A DNA stretch of 64,000 bases from Thermoplasmatales archaeon (lineage in GTDB: Archaea > Thermoplasmatota > Thermoplasmata > Thermoplasmatales > Thermoplasmataceae): assembly GCA_016806715.1 (NCBI GenBank), contig CP060531.1, positions 1,411,966-1,475,965 on the forward strand, written 5' to 3'. The translations under genes and the position numbers were made by a program. The notes beneath the pieces were generated by a model, which saw nothing but the letters and a program-made list of their open reading frames with translations, did no database searches and was not told where the DNA came from. This document shows, in pieces, positions 8,565 to 17,217 of this stretch. The stretch's first letter is position 1. Each line of letters begins with the position of its first letter.

Positions 8565-8726
8565 ATGTCACAAATAAAGCTTGAACCTAAGAAGAAATTT
8601 GGTCATAAAGATGGATGCGTAAGATGCGGGCGCAAGCGTGGGATAGTGAGACGTTACGGGCTCATGATGTGCAGGCAGTGCTTCAGGGAAACGGCTCCGG
8701 AAATCGGATTCAGAAAATACAGCTAA
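8565..8726 (+). CDS. rps14: Small-subunit ribosomal protein uS14 (S14, zinc-binding type)
   Basis: This 53-residue reading frame starts [17 protein letters not shown] and has two CxxC zinc pairs (CVRC at 18-21, CRQC at 36-39) and the family end [13 protein letters not shown]. uS14 sits in the head of the small subunit. It lies between uL5 and uS8, its standard archaeal position, and its size is normal for the zinc form. Confidence 0.95.
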   Translation: MSQIKLEPKKKFGHKDGCVRCGRKRGIVRRYGLMMCRQCFRETAPEIGFRKYS

Positions 8727-8740
8727 GAGGTGTAAAAGAG

Positions 8741-9130
8741 ATGAGACACGATCCGTTAAATGATATAATAAACACAATAAAGAACGCTTCGAGAATTGGG
8801 AAGAGAGAGGTAATGGCAGAACCTGCAGCCCGGCTGGTAGGCAGGATACTCAAGGTCATGCAGGATTATAACTACCTGAAGAGTTTCGAAATAGTGGAAG
8901 AGTCCAAGGGTGGAAGATTCAAGATAGTGTTAAGCGACACCATAAACAACTGTGGAATAATAAAGCCAAGGTTGCCTGTGAAGCTGGTCAATCTTGAAAA
9001 ATATGAGTCAAGATACCTACCTGCTCAGGATTTCGGTATACTCATAATATCAACGACAAAGGGAGTAATGAGTCATGTCGAGGCCAGGAAACTGGGACTT
9101 GGTGGAAGGCTTCTGGCTTACGTCTATTAG
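8741..9130 (+). CDS. rps8: Small-subunit ribosomal protein uS8 (S8)
   Basis: The 129-residue uS8 begins [24 protein letters not shown] and ends with the conserved [26 protein letters not shown], which contacts 16S helix 21. The same frame is open upstream to 8615, but that part lies inside rps14. The ATG at 8741 follows an AGAGGTG Shine-Dalgarno at 8726-8732 and matches the family N-terminus. Confidence 0.96.
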   Translation: MRHDPLNDIINTIKNASRIGKREVMAEPAARLVGRILKVMQDYNYLKSFEIVEESKGGRFKIVLSDTINNCGIIKPRLPVKLVNLEKYESRYLPAQDFGILIISTTKGVMSHVEARKLGLGGRLLAYVY

Positions 9131-9139
9131 GTGAATGAA

Positions 9140-9676
9140 ATGATTAAATGGAAAGAAGTCGAAAATGTTGACATACTGCCTGGAGTTTCGCTCACGATGG
9201 AAGGTACCGTCGTAATGGTAAAGGGCAAGCTGGGAGAATCCCAGATGGATTTCAGGAACAATTATGTCAGGCTGACGAAAATGGAAAACAAGTTAGTTGT
9301 CAGTGCCAGCAAGAGCAACAAGAAGACAAATGCCATAGTCGGAACATGGTCATCCGAGGTCAGGAACATGATGAAAGGTGTTAGCGAGGGATTTGAGTAT
9401 CAAATGAAGATAGATTACACGCATTTCCCAACCAGGGTATCGGTAAAGGGGGATAGCGTTTTGATAGAGAACTTCCTTGGCGAAAGATCTGCGAGGCTTG
9501 CCAGCATCATCGGTAACACTAAGGTAAGCATCAAGGGAGACAGAGTGATAATTACAGGTATACACAAGAGGCATGTTGGCGAAACGGCAGCTAACATAGA
9601 GCGGGCTACAAAGATAAAGGGCTTTGACCTGAGAATATTCCAGGACGGAGTGTACCTTCTGAAGGGAGAGAACTGA
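9140..9676 (+). CDS. rpl6: Large-subunit ribosomal protein uL6 (L6)
   Basis: uL6 has two tandem homologous domains. Both are visible: [20 protein letters not shown], then [20 protein letters not shown], followed by the C-terminal [22 protein letters not shown]. It binds the sarcin-ricin loop region near the GTPase centre. GTG 9131 is in frame, but AGGTGA at 9129-9134 is well spaced for ATG 9140, giving 178 residues; the longer start would add three residues. Confidence 0.95.
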   Translation: MIKWKEVENVDILPGVSLTMEGTVVMVKGKLGESQMDFRNNYVRLTKMENKLVVSASKSNKKTNAIVGTWSSEVRNMMKGVSEGFEYQMKIDYTHFPTRVSVKGDSVLIENFLGERSARLASIIGNTKVSIKGDRVIITGIHKRHVGETAANIERATKIKGFDLRIFQDGVYLLKGEN

Positions 9677-9677
9677 A

Positions 9678-10088
9678 ATGGCAGATCCAAAACCGCAGCT
9701 GGATAAGAAGCAAAAGAAGTTACTGAAGTACAAGATAGAGAGATCAAGGAGAAGGACCCCTTTCAGGAGACAGGAATGGTTCAGGTATGCAAAATTCAGC
9801 GATACGTGGAGAAGACCAAGGGGAAAGCATTCGAAATTGCGCGAACATCAGGACAGAAGGCCGCCGATGGTTGATGCCGGGTTCAGATCACCGAGAATGG
9901 TGAGAGGGCTTCACCCATCAGGATTTTTCGAAGTACTGGTTCATAACGAGAATGATCTCAATACCATAGATCCAAAATTCCAGGCTGCTAGAATCTCGGC
10001 AACAGTAGGCTCAAGAAGGAAGATTGTCATCCAGGAAAAGGCAGATGAGATGAATATCAAGGTGCTGAACAGGAAGGTAGTGGAGTAA
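9678..10088 (+). CDS. rpl32e: Large-subunit ribosomal protein eL32 (L32e)
   Basis: The 136-residue protein contains the eL32 signature: [48 protein letters not shown] and [15 protein letters not shown]. It is an archaeal/eukaryotic-specific large-subunit protein. The next gene, rpl19e, begins immediately after its stop. Confidence 0.96.
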   Translation: MADPKPQLDKKQKKLLKYKIERSRRRTPFRRQEWFRYAKFSDTWRRPRGKHSKLREHQDRRPPMVDAGFRSPRMVRGLHPSGFFEVLVHNENDLNTIDPKFQAARISATVGSRRKIVIQEKADEMNIKVLNRKVVE

Positions 10089-10547
10089 ATGAGAGTAAAT
10101 ACAGCAAAGAGAATAGCGGCTGACCAATTTAAATCCGGAATATCACGTGTCTGGATAGACACAAACAGCCTTGATCAGGTTTCAGAATCTGCAACCAGAT
10201 CAGATATAAAGGAACTTATCAACCGGCATGTGATTCAGGTAATTCCTAAGAAGGGCAATTCAACTTTCAGGCACAAGAAGAGGATAGTCCAGCTTTCAAA
10301 GGAGAGAAGGAGAGGACAGGGCTCGGTGCGAGGAACCAAGAACGCAAGATTTCCACGTAAGGTAAGATGGGTGAAAACCGTGAGGGCACTCCGTGATGAG
10401 CTGGTAAAGCTGAAAGATCAAAAGTCGATAGATCCTAAAACCTACAGGAAATTCTACAGGCTAATCAAGGGAGGATCGATAAGGTCCAGGGCTCAGCTGA
10501 ATTCACAGATCAAGTCAACTGGTCTGATGACGGAGGCGGGTAAATGA
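10089..10547 (+). CDS. rpl19e: Large-subunit ribosomal protein eL19 (L19e)
   Basis: The 152-residue eL19 shows AKRIAADQFKSGISRVWID, the glycine/arginine stretch RRRGQGSVRGTKNARFPRK, and the long basic helix WVKTVRALRDELVKLKD...YRKFYRLIKGGSIRS. eL19 forms an intersubunit bridge. It ends with an ATGA overlap with rpl18. Confidence 0.96.
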   Translation: MRVNTAKRIAADQFKSGISRVWIDTNSLDQVSESATRSDIKELINRHVIQVIPKKGNSTFRHKKRIVQLSKERRRGQGSVRGTKNARFPRKVRWVKTVRALRDELVKLKDQKSIDPKTYRKFYRLIKGGSIRSRAQLNSQIKSTGLMTEAGK

Positions 10548-11038
10548 AGACTCCTACTATATTCAAGAGGAAAAGGCTTGGTCTCACAGATTACAGAAAA
10601 AGATTGAGAATATTGAGATCAGGTAAACCCAGGTTCGTAGTCAGGAGATCCGGTAAGGGCGTAATGGTACAGCTCATTAAGTACAAGCCGGAAGGGGACA
10701 ACGTCCTGGTAACTGTCACCGACAAGTCACTTAAGAAGATGGGCTTGGATGTCTTTGGAAACAGCACTCCGGTATCATATCTCGTCGGATATGCTGCTGG
10801 CGTCAAGGCAAAGAAACTCGGAGAGAAGGAGGCAATACTCGATACCGGTAGGTACAAATTCACAAAGGGAGGCAGATTGGCTGCTGCACTGAAGGGATTT
10901 GTAGATTCGGGCATGGAAATTCCTCACGATCCAGCAATTTTCCCCTCAGATGAAAGGATAAGGGGAAAACATCTCTCTTCCACAAAACTGAAAGTAGGTA
11001 ATTTCGATGAACTGTTATCAAAAATTGAGGTGAAATAA
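10544..11038 (+). CDS. rpl18: Large-subunit ribosomal protein uL18 (L18)
   Basis: The 164-residue archaeal uL18 (L5e-type) has DYRKRLRILRSGKPRFVVRRSGKG near the N-terminus, which binds 5S rRNA, then SYLVGYAAGVKAKKLG and the GFVDSGMEIPHDPAIFPSDERIRGKH end. With uL5 it forms the 5S RNP. The 5S gene itself is isolated at 42369. Its TAA overlaps the ATG of rps5. Confidence 0.96.
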   Translation: MKTPTIFKRKRLGLTDYRKRLRILRSGKPRFVVRRSGKGVMVQLIKYKPEGDNVLVTVTDKSLKKMGLDVFGNSTPVSYLVGYAAGVKAKKLGEKEAILDTGRYKFTKGGRLAAALKGFVDSGMEIPHDPAIFPSDERIRGKHLSSTKLKVGNFDELLSKIEVK

Positions 11039-11706
11039 TGCCAGAAGAAACATGGATTCCAAGAACGCAACTGGGAAAGATGGTTGCGTCCGGGCAGATC
11101 AAGACAATTTCGGAGGCACTTAGAACAAAGCTACCTCTGAAGGAGTACCAGATCGTTGACTACCTGCTCCCTGACCTGAAAGATGAAGTCCTGAATATAG
11201 AAAGAGCACAGAGGATGACTGACTCGGGAAGAAGAATGAATTATTCCATAACCGCAGTGGTGGGGAACGAGGACGGCTTTGTCGGAGTCGGAATGGGCAA
11301 GGCAAAGGAGGCAGCACCAGCAATAAGGAAAGCAGTCAACAATGCAAAGCTCAATCTGGTTGAGATCAGGAGAGGTTGTGGGTCGTGGGAATGTGGATGT
11401 GGCAGAGCGCACTCTCTGCCTTTCGAGGTCACGGGGAAATCCGGTTCAGTGATAGTAACGCTGAAGCCAGCCCCACAGGGTGTCGGAAAAGCCGTCGGCG
11501 ATGTGGCCAAGATCATACTCAGGCACGCCGGTATTGATGATGCATGGGGTTTCGTAAAGGGACACACCAAGACAACAGTGAATTATTCTCTGGCTGTTTT
11601 CAATGCACTAGTAGAGACGTCCAGGACAAAGATAAATCAGTCGATAAAGTTGAGTACACCAATTTACTTAGGTAGTGTGGCAAATGTTAGCAGTAATAAG
11701 AATTAG
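11038..11706 (+). CDS. rps5: Small-subunit ribosomal protein uS5 (S5)
   Basis: The 222-residue uS5 has the archaeal form of the double-stranded-RNA-binding-like domain (MNYSITAVVGNEDGFVGVGMGKAKE) followed by RRGCGSWECGCGRAHSLPFEVTGKSG and a C-terminal alpha/beta domain. It acts in decoding fidelity. The gene overlaps rpl18 by one base and rpl30 begins before its end. Confidence 0.96.
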   Translation: MPEETWIPRTQLGKMVASGQIKTISEALRTKLPLKEYQIVDYLLPDLKDEVLNIERAQRMTDSGRRMNYSITAVVGNEDGFVGVGMGKAKEAAPAIRKAVNNAKLNLVEIRRGCGSWECGCGRAHSLPFEVTGKSGSVIVTLKPAPQGVGKAVGDVAKIILRHAGIDDAWGFVKGHTKTTVNYSLAVFNALVETSRTKINQSIKLSTPIYLGSVANVSSNKN

Positions 11707-12181
11707 AGGAGAAACGGGATTAAGCCCAGATTCGCAGAAGACCACAGAACTTCTGAGACTGCACAAGATTAATCATCTGGTTGTTATTGAGGACAATCCC
11801 ATCAGCAGGGGAATGATGAACAGGGTCGAGAACTACGTTACCTGGGGCGAGATTGACAAGGATACGCTTACTGTACTCCTCAAGGAGAAAGCCCTGTTCA
11901 AGGGTAGAAGAAGAATAGCGGAGGACAACCTGAAGGAATCCACGGGATACGATACCTACGGCTCAATGGCTGAGGCACTCCTGAAGGGTGAGGTAAAATA
12001 CAAGGACATCAAGGATATTGTTCCTGTGATAAGACTCAACCCTCCATACAAAGGATACGAGGCTATACGCAAGCACTTCAAGAAAGGTGGTTCTGCTGGA
12101 TACCGCGGTGCAGAAATTAACAAGCTGATCAAGAGAATGATAAAACCAGGAGTGGATCTTAATGGTAAGAACGAGAACTAA
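11684..12181 (+). CDS. rpl30: Large-subunit ribosomal protein uL30 (L30)
   Basis: This is archaeal uL30, the longer L7e-type form. It starts MLAVIRIRGETGLSPDSQKTTELLRLHKIN, has the NRVENYVTWGEIDKDTL segment, and ends with NPPYKGYEAIRKHFKKGGSAGYRG. The start is ATG 11684, inside the rps5 3' end (23-nt overlap); a GTG at 11675 would add three atypical residues. The result is 165 residues. rpl15 starts 20 nt before its end. Confidence 0.94.
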   Translation: MLAVIRIRGETGLSPDSQKTTELLRLHKINHLVVIEDNPISRGMMNRVENYVTWGEIDKDTLTVLLKEKALFKGRRRIAEDNLKESTGYDTYGSMAEALLKGEVKYKDIKDIVPVIRLNPPYKGYEAIRKHFKKGGSAGYRGAEINKLIKRMIKPGVDLNGKNEN

Positions 12182-12605
12182 GAAACTTAGGGGCGGACAT
12201 TACGGAAGAGGCATGAAAGCCGGAAGAGGAAAGGGAAAGAGAGGCGGGTCCGGCATGGCCGGCCTTCACAAGCACAGGTGGGTATGGACGATCATCAACG
12301 ATCCTCTGCATTTTGGCGGGAAAGGATTTACAAGTCATCATCCTTCTAACCCGGATATTCCCCTTACCCTGAACGAATTAGACAATGAGTTTCCAAGACT
12401 TGTTGCAAGAGGATTTGCCAAGGAAAACAAGGACGGTTATGAAGTTGACCTGACCTCGGCAGGCTATACCAAGCTACTTGGATCAGGGCTTTTCAATAAG
12501 AAATGTGTTATAAAGGTCGAGAAAGCAACGGAAAAGGCTATAAGTAAGCTTTCCACTTTCGGAACTACGGTAGAGGTAAATGGCGGCGGAGATACAGCGG
12601 AATAA
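12162..12605 (+). CDS. rpl15: Large-subunit ribosomal protein uL15 (L15)
   Basis: The 147-residue uL15 has the glycine-rich basic N-terminus (RGGHYGRGMKAGRGKGKRGG), then AGLHKHRWVW, the archaeal form of the motif. It is a late-assembly protein near the peptidyl transferase centre. The overlaps with rpl30 upstream and secY downstream (26 nt) imply coupled translation. Confidence 0.95.
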   Translation: MVRTRTKKLRGGHYGRGMKAGRGKGKRGGSGMAGLHKHRWVWTIINDPLHFGGKGFTSHHPSNPDIPLTLNELDNEFPRLVARGFAKENKDGYEVDLTSAGYTKLLGSGLFNKKCVIKVEKATEKAISKLSTFGTTVEVNGGGDTAE

Positions 12606-14358
12606 TCGTACAGCAATTCCCATTATCATTATATTTGCAATTGTTATTGCAGGTTTCTACTATTTTAGCGGTTATACTGGATTCAAGCTTTTCATAGCTG
12701 CACTTCTCGTATCCCCGCTATTTTACATAACATACCTTATCGTAAGTTACAAAGGGCCAAAGAAAAGCAAGCTGTATGGAATTGAGACACTCACAGCGAA
12801 ACTACCAGCCGTGAAGAAGGCCAAAGGGCACGTTGAATTCAAATATAAGCTGATGTGGACCGCCCTGGTCGTGATCCTTTATTTCGCACTGACCAATATT
12901 TACGTTTACGGACTGAACGCTTCCCAGACAATAGATGTCTTTGCTTCGTTCAGGGCTATCTTTGCCGGTGCCTCCGGATCACTCATGGATCTTGGAATCG
13001 GGCCTATAGTTACGGCAAGTATAGTGATGCAGCTGTTTGCCGGTGCGAAGATATTCAATATCGATCTTCAGAATTCTGAAGACAAAGCTGTTTATCAGGG
13101 AACCCAGAAGCTTCTCGTCATAGTCATGATATTCGTTGAGGCCATACCTCAGGCTTTCGGGTATCTTGTTCCGGATGTCGGGCTGGTTTCATCTATAAAT
13201 GCGGCTATTCCGGGATATGGCGAATTCCTCTCTCAGACCATAATAATCCTGCAGCTCTTCCTTGGGTCATACCTGGTATTTCTCATGGATGAGGTTGTGT
13301 CGAAGTACGGCATCGGTTCGGGTATTTCTCTGTTCATTGCTGCTGGGGTTTCACAGCAGCTCTTCACGGGTACTTTCAACTGGTTGCCGCAGACAGCCGG
13401 ACTCCCCCTTAATATAACAACAAATACGCCTGCGGGTGCGCTTCCAAAGATGATATACATTATAACACATTCCTCTGCCAGCTACATGTATAGCAATGGT
13501 GGCGTTCAGGTACTCTTCCAGCAGCCTAATCCCATGATTGCGCTGGTTGGCACCCTGCTTATATTCTTCATAGTTGCGTACTTCCAGAGCAGCAAGATAG
13601 AGCTGCCTATTGCTCACGAAAGGGTAAGGGGTGCAAGAGGACGTTATCCGATCCAGTTGTTCTATGCGTCAAATATACCTGTGATCCTTGCGACGGCACT
13701 GCTTGCCAACGTATCTATGTGGACACTACTTTTCTGGAATAGCCCTGTACTGAGCAGGATCCCGCTACTGGGGCATAACGCATTATTAGGATCTTATCCA
13801 TCTGCCGCCATGATTGCAAGTTACGGGTCAAATGTACTGCAAAGTACAACGCCAACCGGGGGGCTGGCATTCTACCTCTTCACTCCAAACGGTCTCTCTG
13901 ACTGGCTGTTTCCAATCCTTCAGCCTGCATCGAGCCAGAGCATACTTCTAGGGCATGCTCCATGGGAAGAGGGGGTGCATATACTGGTGTTTGTCCTGTT
14001 CATGGTCATAGCTTCCATAATCTTCGCCAAGTTCTGGATTGAGACAACTAACATGGGAGCTAGCTCCGTTGCTAAACAAATACAGTCTAGCGGTATGCAG
14101 ATACCAGGTTTCAGGCGTGACCCGAAGGTGATGGAAAGAGTCCTGTCTAAGTATATTCCGACGATAACGGTGTTCAGCGGTGCTGCTGTAGGATTGCTTG
14201 CAGCCAGTGCAAACCTTATCGGTACCGTGGGGGACACGAGTGGAACAGGCTTGCTGCTTGCCGTAGGCATAGTGATTCAGACATATGAGGCAATGGGCAG
14301 GGAGCAGCTGATGGAAATGCATCCGGTTATAAGGCAGTTCTTCGCGGGCGGATCATAG
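12580..14358 (+). CDS. secY: Protein translocase subunit SecY with an extra N-terminal two-helix segment
   Basis: SecY is the pore subunit of the Sec translocon. The canonical part begins near residue 65 (LYGIETLTAKLPAVKKAKGHVEFK, then KLMWTALVVILYFALTN). It shows the plug region around GIGPIVTASIVMQL, and the cytoplasmic loop with ARGRYPIQLFYASNIPVI. Upstream, residues 13-31 and 35-57 are two strongly hydrophobic segments absent from ordinary archaeal SecY of about 460-500 residues; the total here is 592. No ATG, GTG or TTG lies in frame just before the canonical start, so the extension appears genuine. The ATG at 12580 overlaps rpl15. adkA follows directly. Confidence 0.93.
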   Translation: MAAEIQRNNRTAIPIIIIFAIVIAGFYYFSGYTGFKLFIAALLVSPLFYITYLIVSYKGPKKSKLYGIETLTAKLPAVKKAKGHVEFKYKLMWTALVVILYFALTNIYVYGLNASQTIDVFASFRAIFAGASGSLMDLGIGPIVTASIVMQLFAGAKIFNIDLQNSEDKAVYQGTQKLLVIVMIFVEAIPQAFGYLVPDVGLVSSINAAIPGYGEFLSQTIIILQLFLGSYLVFLMDEVVSKYGIGSGISLFIAAGVSQQLFTGTFNWLPQTAGLPLNITTNTPAGALPKMIYIITHSSASYMYSNGGVQVLFQQPNPMIALVGTLLIFFIVAYFQSSKIELPIAHERVRGARGRYPIQLFYASNIPVILATALLANVSMWTLLFWNSPVLSRIPLLGHNALLGSYPSAAMIASYGSNVLQSTTPTGGLAFYLFTPNGLSDWLFPILQPASSQSILLGHAPWEEGVHILVFVLFMVIASIIFAKFWIETTNMGASSVAKQIQSSGMQIPGFRRDPKVMERVLSKYIPTITVFSGAAVGLLAASANLIGTVGDTSGTGLLLAVGIVIQTYEAMGREQLMEMHPVIRQFFAGGS

Positions 14359-14913
14359 ATGAGAGTTGTGATTTCCGGCGTTGCCGGTGTAGGGAAATCT
14401 ACCGTTCTTGAGCTTGTATCAAAGAAGACGCAGTATGATATCATAAATTTTGGCACCCTTATGTTCGAGATGGCGAAGGAGATCAATCTGGTGAAGGACA
14501 GGGACGGACTGAGGAAGCTCGGGATAGATACCCAGATTAACCTTCAGAAAAAAGCATCAAACGCAATAGGACGCATGGACAACGTTATTATAGATACCCA
14601 TATGGCTATCAAGAGCCCTAAAGGATACCTCCCGGGTCTTCCTGAATGGGTACTGCGGGAACTGAAAGTATCCTCATACTTTCTCATTGAAGCAGATTCC
14701 AGTCTTATTGAACACAGAAGAATGAACGACAGTTCAAGAAGCCGGGATGAGGATTCAGCTGACGCTATTGCAGAGCACCAGGAAATCAACAGGTACTTTG
14801 CGGCCGCCTATGCCGTATTTTCAGGTGCCACTGTAAATTACATAGAGAATCCCGAAGGCAAACCAGAAATAGCTGCAGATAATATAGTAAAGAGGTTGAT
14901 GGTAGTTGACTGA
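14359..14913 (+). CDS. adkA: Adenylate kinase, archaeal type (AdkA)
   Basis: The 184-residue enzyme converts ATP + AMP to 2 ADP. It has a P-loop GVAGVGKST at residues 7-15 and the archaeal AdkA pattern IIDTHMAIKSPKGYLPGLP, followed by RRMNDSSRSRDED. The secY-adkA pair is conserved in archaea. The ATG immediately follows the secY stop, and the 3' end overlaps the next gene by 8 nt. Confidence 0.95.
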   Translation: MRVVISGVAGVGKSTVLELVSKKTQYDIINFGTLMFEMAKEINLVKDRDGLRKLGIDTQINLQKKASNAIGRMDNVIIDTHMAIKSPKGYLPGLPEWVLRELKVSSYFLIEADSSLIEHRRMNDSSRSRDEDSADAIAEHQEINRYFAAAYAVFSGATVNYIENPEGKPEIAADNIVKRLMVVD

Positions 14914-15601
14914 GCAAGGGACACAAAGGCCAAGTTCCCAGGACGCCATGAAGAAGGCGATGAGCTTTCAGATGGTATACCTGTTCATTATGATACTGAT
15001 GGTTGTCCTGGTTTCGGACGTTTCAATAAGGAATGCCATCGGGTCAATGATGAACAAGGTTCTAATGCCCGTTATAGGTTTCAATTATACTACTCCTCTC
15101 ATGACCCTTTTCCTGGTTGGTATTCTGATAGGTCTAATAACGTCAGTACCCAGGTACTTCTTTACAGACTGGATAAGCATGGGGAGGGCCCAGAACAGGA
15201 TGAAGGCATTCAACAAGGTTTACAGGGAAGCTTTCAGGTCAAACCAGAAGGACAGACTGGCAAAACTCAACAAGATGAGGATGGACGTAACAATGGAACA
15301 GCAACAGCTGTCAATGAACACCATGAAGCCTCTGATGATTCTCACGGTTTTTATCTTCCTGATTTACATGTGGCTCTTTGTGTACATTTCTGCATTACCA
15401 TACCAGATGATAGCGACACCGTGGGATACAAACATTAATCTGGCAACCGCCAAGATTTTAATAGCCCCATACTGGATAGGGATATATTTCATAGCAAGCC
15501 TTGTGATCGGATACTTCGCCACTATGGTCATAAAGTACATTGATTTCACATTTAAGCTAAGGAAGTACGAGAAGAGAGAGATCGATGCTATTAACGATTA
15601 G
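14906..15601 (+). CDS. DUF106/EMC3-TMCO1 (YidC/Oxa1 superfamily) membrane protein
   Basis: The 231-residue membrane protein belongs to the DUF106 family, the archaeal relatives of Oxa1/YidC/EMC3 insertases. A hydrophobic helix at about 22-40 is followed by a helix near 62-82. A charged cytoplasmic coiled coil (RMKAFNKVYREAFRSNQKDRLAKLNKMRMDVT) comes next, then helices around 140-165 and 185-212. Its place after secY-adkA is the standard archaeal one and suggests a role in membrane protein insertion with the Sec machinery. The TTG at 14906 overlaps the adkA stop; an ATG at 14948 is an alternative. Confidence 0.9.
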   Translation: MTEQGTQRPSSQDAMKKAMSFQMVYLFIMILMVVLVSDVSIRNAIGSMMNKVLMPVIGFNYTTPLMTLFLVGILIGLITSVPRYFFTDWISMGRAQNRMKAFNKVYREAFRSNQKDRLAKLNKMRMDVTMEQQQLSMNTMKPLMILTVFIFLIYMWLFVYISALPYQMIATPWDTNINLATAKILIAPYWIGIYFIASLVIGYFATMVIKYIDFTFKLRKYEKREIDAIND

Positions 15602-16124
15602 TGGAGAAATCGGGAGTGGCAAATCAACTGTAGCCAGGCTCGTTTCTGCAAAGCTTGCATATTCTTATATTTCTGGCGGAGACATATTCAGGAGCCTTGC
15701 GAGGGACAGGGGAATGACCGTTGATGAATTCGATACCCTGGCCGAGAAGGATGAGAAAATAGACCGGGATCTTGACAAGCTGCTTCTTGACACGCTGAAG
15801 AAGAATAAAAATATGGTAGTGGATTCCAGACTCTCCGGCTGGCTATGCTTCATCAATTCGATCAATGCATTCAAGGTATTCATTACAGCACCCATGGACA
15901 TAAGGGTCAAACGAGTTATGTACAGGGAGAATCTTTCAGAAACGACTGTAAGGTCTGACATCAGTGCGAGGGAACAGTCTGAAAGGAAAAGATACAAGCA
16001 GTATTACGACATTGACTATTCCAGAACGGATATCTACGACCTGATTATTGATTCGGGAAGCAGTAGCGCTCAGGAAATAGCAGATGAGTTATATGACAGA
16101 ATATCATCAGGCGGAAGAAAATGA
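15585..16124 (+). CDS. cmk: Cytidylate kinase (archaeal CMP kinase)
   Basis: The 179-residue kinase phosphorylates CMP/dCMP using ATP. The P-loop GEIGSGKST spans residues 7-15, followed by the ISGGDIFRSLA nucleotide-monophosphate motif and a lid-like REQSERKRYKQYYDID segment, as in archaeal Cmk. It starts inside the DUF106 3' end, and its own 3' end overlaps cbf5 by 41 nt. In many archaea eL34 precedes and eL14 follows this gene; neither is present here. Confidence 0.94.
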   Translation: MLLTISGEIGSGKSTVARLVSAKLAYSYISGGDIFRSLARDRGMTVDEFDTLAEKDEKIDRDLDKLLLDTLKKNKNMVVDSRLSGWLCFINSINAFKVFITAPMDIRVKRVMYRENLSETTVRSDISAREQSERKRYKQYYDIDYSRTDIYDLIIDSGSSSAQEIADELYDRISSGGRK

Positions 16125-17217
16125 TCCGGAAGGATTCATTGTAATAGACAAACCGAAAGGGCCGACCAGCCATCAGGTGGATTTCTGGGTGAGGAGAATC
16201 ATCGGTCACGACAAGGTAGGACATATTGGAACACTTGACCCAAACGTTTCCGGAGTTCTTGTAATGGCAATCGGGCGGGCCACCAAACTAATAGAAATAG
16301 CTCATGAGGAGCCTAAGGAATATATCTGTGTAATCAGAACATATTCTGAGGTTTCCGAGGCAAGGTTCAGGGAGGTACTGACGGAATTCACTACAGACAT
16401 CTATCAGCTTCCTCCTGTCAGATCTGCAGTATCCAGGACGGTAAGGATAAGGAGGATTTTCTCGATAGATTTGATGGAATTCACCGGCAGGTTGTCTCTT
16501 ATCAGGATAAAATGCGAATCAGGCACCTACATCCGGACTCTATGTACGGATATCGGCTACGCATTAGGGTGCGGAGCCCAGATGGCTGAACTGAGAAGAA
16601 CAGCAACCGGCCCTTTCAGGGAAGATCGAATGATAACGCTTCAAGAGCTGAAGGACGCAGTATATATGAACAGCCAGTCATCCGGAGAAAAGTTTTCCAA
16701 TGTCATGCTTCCCATAGAATTTCTTTTCCGCAGCTACCCGAAGATAGTCGTGAAGAATTCGTCCCTTGAAAATATCGCTCATGGGTCTGATCTCTTTCCC
16801 GGCGGAATAAAGGCCATAGTGGGGGAACCCGGGAAAGGAGACCGCGTATGCGTTGTTTCCGAGGATAATTACGTTGTCGGCACAGGAAAGATGATGGTTC
16901 CATTCAATGATATAAACGATCTCAAGGTGGTGGATTTTGACAGAATCCTTATTTCACCAAAAGCTAAGGTGGTAGTTAAAAATGAAGCAAAATCAGAGAG
17001 AAATAATGTGGTACGGAAAGAGGGCAGGCAGGGATATACTTCCATTCAAAGACCTGGAAACAGGGTTCACACAGATATTAGACGGCCTCAGGAACGGAGT
17101 CGTACCGGAGACATCCCCGGCAGGTTCGACAAAAATACCGGATTTAAGGGAAATCCTTATCAGCTACGGAAAAAAAAGGATAAAGGACGAATTCGCGGGC
17201 GATCAGGTGGTAATTAA
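16084..17217 (+). CDS. cbf5: tRNA/rRNA pseudouridine synthase Cbf5 (H/ACA RNP catalytic subunit), with a basic tail overlapping nop5
   Basis: Cbf5 isomerises uridine in rRNA (with H/ACA guides) and U55 of tRNA. It has the TruB motif GFIVIDKPKGPTSHQ and the catalytic Asp52 in HIGTLDPNVSG. The thumb/active-site region SGTYIRTLCTDIGYALG follows, then a PUA domain at about 205-290 (VVKNSSLENIAHGSDLFPGGI). Canonical archaeal Cbf5 ends shortly after the PUA domain. Here residues 300-377 add an Arg/Lys/Gly-rich tail encoded by DNA that is simultaneously the first 78 codons of nop5 in another frame. The ATG at 16084 overlaps cmk; a second ATG at 16093 is possible. Confidence 0.92.
   Translation: MSYMTEYHQAEENDPEGFIVIDKPKGPTSHQVDFWVRRIIGHDKVGHIGTLDPNVSGVLVMAIGRATKLIEIAHEEPKEYICVIRTYSEVSEARFREVLTEFTTDIYQLPPVRSAVSRTVRIRRIFSIDLMEFTGRLSLIRIKCESGTYIRTLCTDIGYALGCGAQMAELRRTATGPFREDRMITLQELKDAVYMNSQSSGEKFSNVMLPIEFLFRSYPKIVVKNSSLENIAHGSDLFPGGIKAIVGEPGKGDRVCVVSEDNYVVGTGKMMVPFNDINDLKVVDFDRILISPKAKVVVKNEAKSERNNVVRKEGRQGYTSIQRPGNRVHTDIRRPQERSRTGDIPGRFDKNTGFKGNPYQLRKKKDKGRIRGRSGGN

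Noticed and set aside
8615-8740. The 42-codon upstream extension of the uS8 frame
   Set aside because: It lies within the uS14 gene in another frame, and the uS8 family starts at MRHDPL with a Shine-Dalgarno immediately before.
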